This document shows, piece by piece, positions 57,301-63,686 of a stretch of 64,000 nt of DNA. The notes under the pieces were generated by a model that made no database searches, was not told where the DNA came from, and worked only from the letters and a program-made list of their open reading frames with translations. Within the stretch, counting starts at the first letter, position 1, and each line of letters starts with the position of its first letter. Where the stretch lies: assembly GCA_964017155.1 (NCBI GenBank), contig OZ024857.1, positions 5,655,327-5,719,326 on the forward strand, read 5' to 3'. Source of the stretch: Oasisia sp. SBJ-2009. Taxonomy: Eukaryota > Annelida > Polychaeta > Sabellida > Siboglinidae. The position numbers and the translations under genes are program-made.

Positions 57301-59956
57301 TGGTTGTGGGGTTGATCTACAATACTCTAGCTCCTCTAGTGGCATCAATTGCCACTTAGTGTTCGTGTGACGCTACGTAATGTCTTTTCCTTTGTTGCCT
57401 CCTAGTGTGTTCGTGTGTGTTGCCACTGCCAGCATTCGTGTGTTGCCACCAACTCTGGTTACATGACTGTATTTATATGTTTCAGTGCTGCCGACCAGGC
57501 ATGGCGCTTGTTGCAATCCTACCTGAACAAATACGAAGACCCCACGACAAGGTACCACCGGTGTGTTGCCGTGAAACTACTCTCACACAACTTCCATCTG
57601 CCAGACTGGTTCATTGCTTCGTACAAGGTTCGATTGTCATTTGTACTTTTTCATGCTAGGTTAACAATGATGAAACTGTATTGATCTTGTAACAGTGGAT
57701 CAATAAGTTTGATGATAAAAAAGAACCCTATTTCACTCGGCTACAACCATCATTAAGTGAACTGTAATGTATTTGTTTGAACAGTAAACATATCAATTTT
57801 ATAAAATGTTGATGCTCTAACCAGTATAAGCATCATTTAATAACTTGTGGAATACAGCAGATACATGGAACTACATGTCCAGTTCTAGTCCAGGTATATT
57901 TGACAATTTATCACATGCAAAAAGAATAAGCTGTACTAGCAATGCATATGATATTGATTGATTAAATTTGGTTAATATTTTCACGAACATTTGAGAAACT
58001 ACCATTGTTAAACACCAGAGTATGAATTTTCATTGATGTATGCAAAGTTATTGTGGGTTGCAGAAAATCAATGCGCCAGAGTTGTTGTCGTTGTACTTGA
58101 ACTACGACCTTCTTGAGGAAGCAGCACTGCTGGTCATTGAGTACATAGACGCCGTACTCGGCAATGGCAAAGAATACTTTGGCCTACAGGTACTGAGCTC
58201 TTTGTGCACATTGCTATTTTGTTTGTGTTTATAGACTTGTGAATTCAGAGGTAAAATAATATGACATGTAAACTATGCCTGGCCAAACAGTGTAAGCATT
58301 ATAATATGTATCATTGATGTTTAAATTGTATTGTTTGTATATCTATTTTTGAGATTGTTTGACCAAATTTTACTACTATAATAAGCCTGATGCTTGTGCA
58401 AATGAATGGAAGTGTTTGTGAAGTCATTGCAGCTAAGATAATGAAAGCGAATGTCATGTGGAAAAACTTAGTAAAAATATTACTGTTTGGTTATAGTGAT
58501 ATTGTAATATGTTAAGGGGATTCTTTCTATGCATGTATACATTCATGATGTACCGTATCAAAATGTGATCATTTCCTTTAAGTACCTTACCTTCTGTGCT
58601 ACTTATGTTTTGCATATGTATGCATAATTTTGTTATCTGCACAAAAAGCTGATAAATAATGGTGTTTATGCTTTTGAGAGTGCTGCCATGTGGATGATTA
58701 ATTATTCAGTTTGATTATGAATATTCATGTGCAGTGAACCACACAATGACCGTTGACTTCAAACACTGTAAAATTGTTCGGAAAAACTTAACTCTGGCAA
58801 ACTGAATCGAATATTCATGACATTGCCTTATATGGATATATAAGTGAAACCTAAACTGGAAACTGCGAGTAATTTTTTTGATATGTTGTCAGGGTTATAA
58901 ATGATTAATAAAATACATTTGTAATTAAATGTAGGCATAGAATTATATGAAATACTTAATGTTAACAGTATTAATTAAACATTGCGTAGACTACAAAGAG
59001 TAACATTTTAAAGGAATCCCTTCAGTACTGTGTGAAACAGTACTGATGTGCATATAGCTGCAATACTCCCTGTAGACTAATACGTATAATAAAATTATAA
59101 TAACCCAATCGCATTGCAGACGTCGCTATGCTGCGGAGCTCCTGCTGTCTGGCTGCCGTACTTGTACATCGACCAGTTGTTGACAGCCCTTTCTGTACAG
59201 TCAGACAAGGTTTATGCCCAGGTATGCATACTTGTCACATGATCTCATGTAGTTTGACCAGCTCAGCAATCACATTGGACACATTAGAATATTCGCATTG
59301 GAGAAAGCCAGTAAATTTATTTTTTTAAGATTTCTTTGCTTTTGTTCTGTGAATTACGAAAATAGATATATGTGTTAACTAAGTAAATACTTACCAATGC
59401 CAAAATCATAATTCTATTATTTGATTTATCTTCAAGACGGCAACATTTATTTATAATGTATTTAAACATTATATGAAGTTTGCTCAGGTAATTTATAACA
59501 TATATGACAAGTTCATATCAGATTACAAAATTTTGTATTTATGTATTCTAGCCATGGTCTGTGAACACATGAACTGGAAAAATTAAAGCTATTAACAATG
59601 TTTTGAGCTTTGTGGGATTATAGAATCAAGGTCAGATTGATTACACAAGATTTGTATTATCTAAGGTTAGATAAATGCAGTCAACTGTCGTACATGTGTT
59701 ATTATATGTATCGTCTGTAATAAGTAACCCCAGTCATGTTTCATTGGTGTCTTTCCAGCTGCATGACAAAGTGAACAGCAAATTGAATAGCTACTTTCAA
59801 ACGGTTGAGGAGGTTTCTGACGACTCTGCGTCTGTTGCTATTGCCGCTGCACAAACGGCAGCAGCAGCGACCGCGTCATCGAGGTCTGTCCGGTCCAACA
59901 GGTCCAGTCGGTCCTCAGCTCGCTCATCTCGTCTCGGCAGTGCAGACAGTCAGTAA
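15144..59956 (+). CDS. NUP160: Nuclear pore complex protein Nup160, 36 coding exons
   Basis: Complete coding sequence of 4,404 bases giving 1,467 residues (human about 1,436). All 35 introns are GT-AG and every exon phase closes. Nup160 is one arm of the Y-shaped (Nup107-160) scaffold complex on both faces of the nuclear pore; it is also seen at kinetochores in animals. Order along the protein: an N-terminal beta-propeller (about residues 1-480, exons 1-12), then an alpha-helical solenoid. Diagnostic strings are TRNRFIYW, LVFPHPNRL, QDPANCHHLTPGG, DHKIRMWSCK, IFTPGRFS, CVQYQE, NCQYVHLQDYV, HNYYDLLYAFHVFR, AGTVMYEYGLRVG, YAWIV, LLELEDIEREY, LLVNAGLFDSAI, LYLNYDLLEEA and VWLPYLYIDQLL. The start is the first Met, at the head of the homologous region. 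The end is an Ala-rich, Ser/Arg-rich tail (about 45 residues) not present in human. Many exons are bordered by minisatellites that contain copies of the exon edge. Confidence 0.97.
15232..18241. other. NUP160 intron 1
   Basis: A 3-kb AT-rich intron. The only recognised content is the LINE 3' end at 17095-17585. The rest shows no gene or RNA that I can support. Confidence 0.6.
17095..17585 (-). repeat. LINE 3' end (ORF2 C-terminus and UTR)
   Basis: On the minus strand, from about 17585, the frame reads NALPIDIKCCRTLSAFRKALKT and then HIFKTYYC. This is the common ORF2 ending (WNxLPxxxRxxxSLxxFKxxLKTHLFKxxF). A UTR follows, ending in a stem-like GCGCTTTGAGC ... GCGCTTTATAAA and an ATT-rich tail. 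Truncated at the 5' end. Confidence 0.7.
19693..21753. mobile_element. 2.06-kb foldback element in NUP160 intron 3
   Basis: The whole segment is a giant inverted repeat. The left end (TTTAAAGTGAAAA..., 19693) pairs with the right end (...TTTCCCTTTAA, 21753). Inner blocks also pair: CACTTGCATTCCTCTAACGA (near 20217) with its complement near 21500, and GTGGGTAGTATTCTTC-like sequence near 20580 with its complement near 21150. Arms are about 0.9 kb and moderately diverged. The outer 110 bp resembles the ends of the element at 40829-44970. No intact open frame, so it depends on an outside transposase or is dead. Confidence 0.8.
22045..22335 (+). repeat. tRNA-derived SINE, family A, copy 1
   Basis: Begins with an A-box-like ATGGCTCAGGGGTAGA, then a degraded B box. 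The body shares GTTAAAACCTTGG, CTCTACATTGCTCCAG and TATAAATGAGTACCTGGCTAT with four other copies. The tail is AAGTGCTTTGA ... ACTGCACTGTATAAGAACTTG. It lies in NUP160 intron 3 in sense orientation. Confidence 0.85.
23441..23554 (+). repeat. 58-bp tandem duplication covering the exon 5 donor of NUP160
   Basis: Copy 1 is 23441-23498 and copy 2 starts at 23499, offset exactly 58 bp with one visible mismatch in the first 50. Each contains the last 48 bp of exon 5 and the donor ATGAA|GTAAGT (GT at 23489 and 23547). Use of the second donor would put an in-frame TAA directly after the first exon end, so the first donor is taken as the functional one. Confidence 0.95.
23553..23895 (+). repeat. LINE 3' end
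   Basis: Frame FRTALKTHLFKAYFE then stop, the typical last residues of CR1/L2-like ORF2. About 270 bp of T-rich UTR follows and ends at GGCGCTAAACAAATTTCC with an ATT-rich tail. It begins immediately after the duplicated exon 5 donor. Confidence 0.7.
24610..24930 (+). repeat. tRNA-derived SINE, family A, copy 2
   Basis: Head GCAGTGGCTCAGAGGTAGAA, body and tail (AAAGCGCTTTGAGCAATCC, CTGCGCTATAGAAGAAC) as in the other copies. Located in NUP160 intron 6, sense orientation. Confidence 0.85.
25818..25881. repeat. G-rich tract
   Basis: About 65 bp of G runs separated by single T or A, with enough G-triplet runs to form quadruplexes on the plus strand. It lies in NUP160 intron 8. Confidence 0.9.
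25917..26240 (+). repeat. tRNA-derived SINE, family A, copy 3
   Basis: Head CATGGCTCCGGGGTAGAGC, B box GGTTCAAACCC, body and tail as in the other copies (AAAGCGTTTTGAATGGTCC, CTGCGCTATATAAAAC). This copy shows the tRNA-like promoter clearly. Confidence 0.88.
27658..27965 (+). mobile_element. Nonautonomous repeat family C, copy 1
   Basis: Starts CAGGGTCTGTACAAGGCC and continues with repeated CCTTGAA motifs, then a body containing GTCTTGAATTTAATTGTGG and TTTTCTTAGTCGAGTA. It matches 39662-39980 closely over most of its length. The far end of the family is seen in the copy at 49985-50222. Confidence 0.75.
29385..29795. mobile_element. Foldback element in NUP160 intron 12
   Basis: The arms 29385-29510 and 29640-29795 are reverse complements with few differences. 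For example, ATTCTTTTGCAGCGTTC at about 29412 recurs on the minus strand at about 29760, and ACAGATAAATGCATTATTA matches on both. The centre is AT-rich. It has no coding capacity. Confidence 0.8.
29788..29881. repeat. (TATTG)n pentanucleotide array
   Basis: About 18 perfect copies of a 5-bp unit directly abutting the right arm of the foldback element. The flanking GTGGTCG ... TTTCACAAATAAA block also occurs near 29545, inside the element. Confidence 0.95.
30107..30166 (+). repeat. 13-bp tandem repeat at the exon 13 donor of NUP160
   Basis: Four copies of a GACCTCACGACAG unit follow immediately after the donor GAG|GTAGGACC. The array starts within the first 10 bases of the intron. Confidence 0.9.
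30245..30660 (+). repeat. LINE 3' end
   Basis: The frame DRYNLLPSGRRYKMP ... SQRAFKSFIPSSIKYLN, then stop at 30363-30365, is the C-terminus of a non-LTR retrotransposon ORF2 (LPSGRRYRxP ... RxxxSFIPxAIxxLN). A UTR with AATAAAG near 30640 follows. Confidence 0.75.
31002..59956 (+). CDS. NUP160: NUP160 exons 14-36 (helical solenoid and tail)
   Basis: Exons: 31002-31067, 31579-31684, 32121-32304, 32942-33075, 33846-34006, 34497-34630, 36508-36581, 39471-39627, 40016-40171, 47465-47594, 47973-48068, 48578-48672, 49506-49614, 50394-50499, 52773-52936, 53405-53465, 54067-54177, 56192-56318, 56845-56967, 57486-57627, 58064-58189, 59120-59221, 59759-59956. Exons 21, 23, 26 and 28 start at the last unit of an upstream tandem array. 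Only that last junction joins correctly to the body of the exon, so the nearest acceptor is taken as the true one. Donors of exon 21 (GTATCC), exon 27 (GTTTGT) and exon 33 (GTTCGA) are weak, but phase and homology require them. Exon 29 (61 bp) encodes the poorly conserved SPKRDADG segment also found in human. Confidence 0.93.
32345..32575 (-). repeat. SINE family B, copy 2 (truncated)
   Basis: Matches the body of the element at 8638-8995 in the same orientation, sharing TTTAACTGACTAGTCT, ATGAGGTTTCATT and GAGACAGGAC. The tRNA-like head is missing or unrecognisable. Located in NUP160 intron 16. Confidence 0.6.
33455..33829. repeat. 33-bp minisatellite just before NUP160 exon 18
   Basis: About 11 units of 33 bp (ACGCTTGATGTGTTACTATG plus AACACATTYAGTS) ending 16 bp before the exon 18 start. 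Unlike the arrays at exons 21, 23, 26 and 28, the unit does not contain the acceptor or exon bases. The 11-residue repeat on the minus strand (CVHSNTSSVTE) is a by-product of the unit length. Confidence 0.95.
34693..35125. mobile_element. MITE with TCAGGGAAA repeats in NUP160 intron 19
   Basis: Left end GGTTGCCACTGGTCAGGGAA and right end, read on the minus strand, CAGGGTTGCCACTCATGG form terminal inverted repeats. Many GTCAGGGAAA motifs sit next to both ends. It is about 430 bp with no open frame. Confidence 0.75.
35150..35590 (+). repeat. LINE 3' end
   Basis: The frame LWNNLPDSLRLIDSLELFKS continues NLKTHLFKAAFVNYL and stops at about 35268. This is the standard ORF2 C-terminus. A T-rich UTR follows, ending GATATACGGCGCTTTACAAA with an ATT tail. 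It directly follows the MITE. Confidence 0.8.
36266..36327. repeat. (TGCG)n microsatellite
   Basis: About 15 tandem TGCG tetranucleotides in NUP160 intron 19. Confidence 0.95.
37389..39470 (+). repeat. Minisatellite made of the exon 21 acceptor of NUP160 (44 units)
   Basis: Each 47- or 48-bp unit holds 15-16 bp of intron end (TGTGTTTGTTTACAG or ...TTTGCAG) and the first 32 bp of exon 21 (TGCTGGAGAACCTG ... GAGCTGTTC). From the first junction (37388/37389) to the true one (39470/39471) is 2,082 bp. This equals 30 units of 47 plus 14 of 48. Every unit keeps AG at the junction. All three plus-strand frames are open throughout because the unit lacks stops. A 900-bp block (19 units) is repeated exactly within the array: 37441-38340 and 38341-39240. 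Confidence 0.98.
39662..39980 (+). mobile_element. Nonautonomous repeat family C, copy 2
   Basis: About 300 bp closely matching 27658-27965, with the same order of CCTTGAA-type motifs, GTGGTCAATAAAATATTGTT and TTTTCTTAGTCGAG. It ends only about 35 bp before the exon 22 acceptor, so it forms nearly all of intron 21. Confidence 0.75.
41698..41766. repeat. CA/CACG microsatellite
   Basis: Mixed ACAC, ACGC and AAAC short tandem repeats inside the 4.1-kb element. Confidence 0.85.
41881..42132 (-). pseudogene. Transposon protein C-terminus with CXC-type cysteine motif
   Basis: The minus-strand frame of 83 codons reads IWRDCLKTDPPALDPTEHGW, later ELLKLLKCGFSS, then C-ATER-CNC-KANGLSC-TLFC and a stop. 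The pattern C-x7-C-x4-C-x-C-x6-C-x3-C resembles cysteine-rich tails (annotated as Tesmin/TSO1-like CXC) found in many uncharacterised mobile-element proteins of invertebrates. The start of the frame is not a real start. Upstream minus-strand sequence (to about 42840) looks like older coding sequence broken by stops, for example LLDEYFEAQRISYERAGVK near 42250. Function and superfamily are unknown. Confidence 0.5.
44473..44654 (+). pseudogene. Broken THAP zinc-finger domain
   Basis: The first frame reads MPSCLAYGCNNS, matching the start of THAP domains (C-x2-4-C). After stops and a frame shift, KQWIHIGDL ... LESKYSALCSVHF and EEKCFEVD appear. These match the conserved W, the PSKYSxxCSxHF block and the following F/C of THAP. 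A deletion and frameshift remove the middle, including the usual Pro. THAP domains bind DNA and occur in P-element-type transposases. This relic points outward toward the right end of the element, which is unusual for a transposase start. Confidence 0.6.
44971..46173. other. NUP160 intron 22, right part
   Basis: AT-rich sequence with no supported gene. A cluster of GGCGAAATGG/TTCGCCAAATTGGCG motifs lies near 45070-45150. A related GGCTAAA/TTAGCCAAATT cluster lies near 46120-46170, just before the exon 23 array. They may mark the two ends of an unrecognised 1.1-kb insertion. Confidence 0.4.
46174..47464 (+). repeat. Minisatellite made of the exon 23 acceptor of NUP160 (20 units of 63 bp)
   Basis: Each unit has 34 bp of pyrimidine-rich intron end (CCTCTCACCCCTGCCCCCTG and the acceptor) and the first 29 bp of exon 23 (TGAGCCCTACAAGTCC ... 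TTTCC). From the first junction at 46204/46205 to the true one at 47464/47465 is 1,260 bp, exactly 20 x 63. Seven of the 20 extra units keep an acceptor (TTCACACAG|TGAG); 13 read CCACAATGAG and have lost the AG. In the exon 23 frame each unit is 21 codons without a stop (EPYKSIECFPVPLTPAPC...). Confidence 0.98.
48160..48201. repeat. Poly-C and CA tract
   Basis: About 13 C followed by (CA)n in NUP160 intron 24. Confidence 0.9.
48775..49505 (+). repeat. Minisatellite made of the exon 26 acceptor of NUP160 (about 11 units)
   Basis: Units of about 60-69 bp contain intron end GTGAGTGTGTTGTAG and the exon 26 start TCGCAAGGACTG ... GTCAGTT, followed by CTCATCATGTTGTAGTTG. The last copy leads into the real exon at 49506. 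The early units are the most diverged (TTGCAAGGACTTCC, CACAAGGACTG). Starting the exon at an upstream unit gives an in-frame TAG within about 45 bp, so only the last acceptor makes protein. Confidence 0.95.
49985..50222 (+). mobile_element. Nonautonomous repeat family C, copy 3 (right end)
   Basis: Shares TTTTCTTAGTCGAGTAAA and TTAACTTAATTTACTGCG with copy 2, then runs through CTTGAA motifs to an end GTGTACGAACCCTGA. The reverse complement of that end (CAGGGTTCGTACAC) mirrors the left end of copy 1, giving terminal inverted repeats for the family. Confidence 0.7.
51088..51180 (+). repeat. Fragment of SINE family A
   Basis: Contains ATGGCTGAATGCTTCCCAGA, AAGATGGTGTTCAGT and AGGTCTGCCATGGAGTAGAG, matching the 3' third of the family A SINEs. 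It ends just before the exon 28 array. Confidence 0.65.
51212..52772 (+). repeat. Minisatellite made of the exon 28 acceptor of NUP160 (about 39 units)
   Basis: Units of 37 bp (TGTTGTAG, then exon start CGGGCACTGTGATGTATG and AGTACGGCCTG) alternate with 43-bp units that carry an extra TGACTG. The distance from the first junction (51221/51222) to the true one (52772/52773) is 1,551 bp, which fits 21 short plus 18 long units. Nearly all units keep TTGTAG at the junction. Starting at an upstream unit shifts frame and meets a stop within two units. Long minus-strand frames over it (THTSQCPLQHR type) are artefacts of the unit. Confidence 0.97.
54159..55510 (+). repeat. Minisatellite made of the exon 30 donor of NUP160 (18 extra units of 73 bp)
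   Basis: Each 73-bp unit ends with a copy of the last 19-20 bp of exon 30 (GACCCTGCCCATATGACAG) followed by the donor GTAGGTC. Donor copies run from 54178 to 55492, exactly 18 x 73 bp. Within the unit two subrepeats both start GTAGGTCA, so the 73-mer itself grew from a shorter duplication. The true donor is the first one, because it alone adjoins the exon body. Here the array is on the intron side of a 5' splice site, the mirror image of the acceptor arrays. Confidence 0.98.
55681..56000 (-). repeat. tRNA-derived SINE, family A, copy 4
   Basis: Reverse orientation. The tRNA-like head is at the right (AGTGGCTCAGGGGTAGAGC read on the minus strand, near 55996) and the CTCAAAGCGCTTTTACACTT tail block is at the left. 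Located in NUP160 intron 30. Confidence 0.87.
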
Positions 59957-60480
59957 GGCCTTCAAGTAGGATGTCACTACAGAACTGTGACATTGTCTGT
60001 CTGACGCAGTGCAGGCAGTCAGTAAGGCCTTCAAGTCGGACGTCACTACAGAACTGTGACATTGTCTGTGTGACGCAGTGCAAGACAGTCAGTAAGGCCT
60101 TCAAGTGTGACATCACTACAGAACTGTGACATTGTCTGTGTGACGCAGTGCAGACAGTCAGTAAGGCCTTCAAGTGTGACATCACTACAGAACTGTGACA
60201 TTGTCTGTGTGACATAGTGCAGGCAGTCAGTAAGGCCTTCAAGTGTGACATCACTACAGAACTGTGACATTGTCTGTGTGACGCAGTGCAGACAGTCAGT
60301 AAGGCCTTCAAGTTGGATGTCATTACCGAACTGTGACATTGTCTGTGTGACGTAGTGCAGGCAGTCAGTAAGGCCTTCGACATCACTACAGAATTGTGAC
60401 ATTGTCTGTGTGACATAGTGAGGCAGTCAGTAAGGCCTTCAAGTAGGACATCACTACAGAACTGTGACATTGTCTATGTG
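59938..60480 (+). repeat. Minisatellite containing the stop-codon end of NUP160 exon 36 (about 8 units)
   Basis: Units of about 65-70 bp begin GCAGTGCAGACAGTCAGTAA, i.e. the last coding bases and the TAA, and continue GGCCTTCAAGT ... CTACAGAACTGTGACATTGT. The first unit is the real end of the gene. The others form the start of the 3' UTR, so the mRNA would carry several copies. The 210-residue open frame on the minus strand is a by-product. Confidence 0.95.
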
Positions 60481-61228
60481 ATGTTTGATTGATCAAATAC
60501 ATGAGAGCAACTACACACCGATGTTGGATCATCACTGCCTGTTGTCTATCTCATCTGTAGGGTTTTATTGCGGACTCATGAAAAGGAAATTTGATTCCTA
60601 CTTGTTCAAGGCTTGAATATCTCATTAAACCAGCCGGTATGAAAACACAATGTTATTTCAAGACACCATGCTGCAACACAAACTGGCTGGTTATCCAGGT
60701 ATAATTACTAAGAAAAACATGGGATTTTTTTGGGGAGAAATAACACTGGGGTGTTTTTTTCATTGCATGTCTATGAAGTCATGGGTCTTACATTAAAACA
60801 AGGATGCCTGCTCCTAGGTTTTAATTTAATATTGTATTCTTATGACTAAAAGAATACAATATTGAAAGATTCCACCTACAATATGTTCAAATAGTAAACA
60901 AAGCATCCAATTTCAAAACAACGTTGATTTTATTGATAACGATGCAGAGGTGGGCAGAGTTACCCACAGTACCCTTTGACATTTTACTTTTCAACATTCT
61001 AAACAGTACTTCTGTTACAAATCACTGCCCAGCCAATTCTGGACAAAGCAGGCATCCTTTCTTTAATGTGTTCAGCACAGGATCTATTTTAGCTACATAA
61101 AATATGTTTACCACATGTTGCATTCTTCATTAGGAAAACTGATGTGTTCGGGTGATTAATCATAAACAGATGCATTGTAAACCATGAAGACGGACATTAG
61201 GATGTTTAAGACTTGTGTATATAGTGTT
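60481..61228 (+). other. NUP160: NUP160 3' untranslated region (inferred)
   Basis: No coding potential. It lies between the stop-codon array and the first good poly(A) signal. The extent is inferred. Confidence 0.4.
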
Positions 61229-61234
61229 AATAAA
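61229..61234 (+). terminator. Candidate NUP160 polyadenylation signal
   Basis: AATAAA on the plus strand about 1.27 kb after the stop, with a second one at 61411-61416. Either could be used. Confidence 0.45.
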
Positions 61235-61748
61235 GCATTTATATTGGTCCAGCAGCACTGTGTTTTTGGTACAAGTTACATGAACATAGCTTTTATACAT
61301 AATAAATGACAAACTGATTGATTTGTTTTAAGCGGTCTCTTAGTTCACAAAGTCAAAAGTCAATGTAGAAATACACAGGTGGATGTGTTGGTCATCATTG
61401 TGTATTGCACAATAAATATATTGATACAGTGGTTCCACCTATCAAACAAACCAGAGGATATTGTGGATGTCTGAACCTGTCTTAGCAACTATGTCAGTCA
61501 CATCAGTTAAATCCAGTAGAATTTGGCAGCCATTTTGTATTGACAAAATCACACAAGTTCCACACCATATTACGATTGATGGTCGATGATGGTTTGAAAC
61601 AATATAACAATAATACATTTTCCTGAACACAAATATAAGACCATTCGTTACTGTTGTATTTGATATGTGAATTATTTACATTATTAATACATTGTAGTGA
61701 AATAAGTCCTTATGGAATTCACAGGAATACGTATCTGTGCAGAACAAA

Positions 61749-61754
61749 TTTATT
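61749..61754 (-). terminator. Candidate polyadenylation signal of the bHLH gene
   Basis: TTTATT on the plus strand (AATAAA on minus), about 1.08 kb downstream of the bHLH stop codon. It lies close to the NUP160 signals, consistent with two convergent 3' ends. Confidence 0.4.
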
Positions 61755-62829
61755 GATCTAATAATTAACTACTAACTGAAAGTAGAAACAGTGACAATGC
61801 GTAACACAAACTTGCAAAGTAAACTTGATTTTAAATTCTTCATATAGAAAACAGGAAATAATAACCGATTTAACATCAGCATATTATGCAACAGTATTTT
61901 AAAACAAATGATATAACACAGTAATTCAATAAAACAATAAGTATACTGATAACTGAAATGGGTGCACACGATACTGAAAGATTTTAAAAAGAAAGATACA
62001 GATATAAACTGTATGTACCACCAATGCATTGAAGCTATATGTCCACACTAACATGGAACTGTTCATGTATATATAAAACAAACAGAAAATAGCGTACCTC
62101 GCTATAACATAATATAATGTCATTTCAAATGTTTAGATTGCCAGTTTTAATAAATAAGAAGATGGTTTGTTGCAGATAAAATTTCAATAGCAACAAAATG
62201 CATGCTAACCAAGAAAGCAGCCAAACAAATCTGGAACATTCTTATCTAAAATGACAAACTAACACTGAATAAACCAATGCAGCTTTAGACATGTTAATCA
62301 GATCGTCTTGTGACATTCTGACACAAAAGTTTAATTGTTGATAAATATAACTAGCACAAAACACACACAAACATTCATGCATGCATGCCCACACCCGTGC
62401 ATATTCATGCACACTAATTAGTTGTGTTCTACAGATGCAGTTTAGTTTTAAACATCAACAGCAACTATCACTTTTCTTGAATGACAATACAAGAAAATTA
62501 ATATTTAATACATGCATTGCACAGGTAAAATGATTCAGACACAAGAAATTTTCAACTTCTGTGGATGTGTCTAATTTTGAAAAAAAATCATCCACAGTTG
62601 TACATTTGAATGAACCATAAATTAGAAAGAAAGAACCATAATCTTCAGCTGTAACTAAACTCAACAACATACATGCCTTAGGCCATCTATCATGCATGAG
62701 TTAATCTTCAAGTGTTGTGCATGACTGCACAACATGAACCATAACAGGCGTTATTATATGATTATACACGAGCAAGTAGTACATTACTCCTCACCAGGAG
62801 TTGATTCTTGCTGAAGACTGATGCCACGA
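61755..62829 (-). other. 3' UTR of the bHLH gene (inferred)
   Basis: AT-rich sequence without supported exons on either strand, between the bHLH stop and the candidate poly(A) signal. Confidence 0.35.
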
Positions 62830-63381
62830 TTAGTACGGACTGCACTGCTTCAGGAAGTCCTAAAACATAACATAGATGCAAGTTAATGTTGCAGATACTC
62901 AGACAGAGGGTTACAAAGATATTGATGAACAAACTTAACATTTTTAATATACTAGTTTATTCTTTGAAAATATGTAGTGTGAAAAACTTAACATTATGTC
63001 ATATCTGTTAGATATAAAAAAAATTATTTGCTAACAGCAGGCTGGGAAGTATATGTAAGTATAACTGGTCTTATTGTTAATTGAATGGTAACAGTTAAAT
63101 TGAATAAATAAAAAATCTACACACATCTAGCTGACATGCCCTGCTTTTCAGGTTGATATTTTAAAGTTGTTAACATGGTACCCTCGGAGGCTCCAATACA
63201 TTTTTTAAAGAATAATAGTTACTGCAAAAATATAGTTACCTTGTCATACTGTGGACCCACAAGTCTCTTCAGAAATGCCAGATACTCAACAGCAAACTCA
63301 AACACTGTGGCCTTGTCAGTCTTGAGGGTGATTCCAGGAACAAGTTCTCTCAGCTTCTCACAAGATATCTTGATTCGTGCT
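62830..63381 (-). CDS. bHLH protein, last two coding exons (SOHLH/TCFL5-like)
   Basis: Two minus-strand exons: 63381-63240 (142 bp) and 62859-62830 (30 bp, stop TAA at 62832-62830), joined in phase 0. The first encodes ARIKISCEKLRELVPGI (end of the basic region and helix 1), a loop TLKTDKA, and helix 2 TVFEFAVEYLAFLKRLVG. The second adds DFLKQCSPY and the stop. The R-IK-SCE-LR-LVPG helix 1 resembles the germ-cell factors SOHLH1/2, and the TDKAT loop recalls TCFL5; the family within bHLH is therefore uncertain. Such proteins dimerise through the HLH and regulate transcription in the nucleus. The acceptor before 63381 is in phase 2, so the exon with the rest of the basic region and the N-terminus lies beyond 64000. 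The protein ends only about 12 residues after helix 2. Confidence 0.75.
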
Positions 63382-63686
63382 CTGGCAACAACACAATATT
63401 TCTGTTCAGAGAGGGCATCAACTTTCATTATTTACAATGATGAGAATAGTCATATTTTGAAAGGAATGCTGCATATTAATCTACAAGTCATGGTGAATAT
63501 TCTTGTTATTTGGCTGATGAATGATTTACATCTCATAGAAAGTATTACCTGTCAACATTTATCATCCCTTATGACTGGCAAAAAAAACCAACCAACTCTG
63601 TGATGAAATTAACTTTTCTATTTAAACATGCCCTAAAACATAAGACCGTCAGCAGATGTTTGGCCCAATGTAAAAAAATTAAAGGT

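Noticed and set aside
59838..60470. 210-residue minus-strand frame with HRQCHSSVV repeats
   Set aside because: By-product of the stop-codon array; no start context or splice support.
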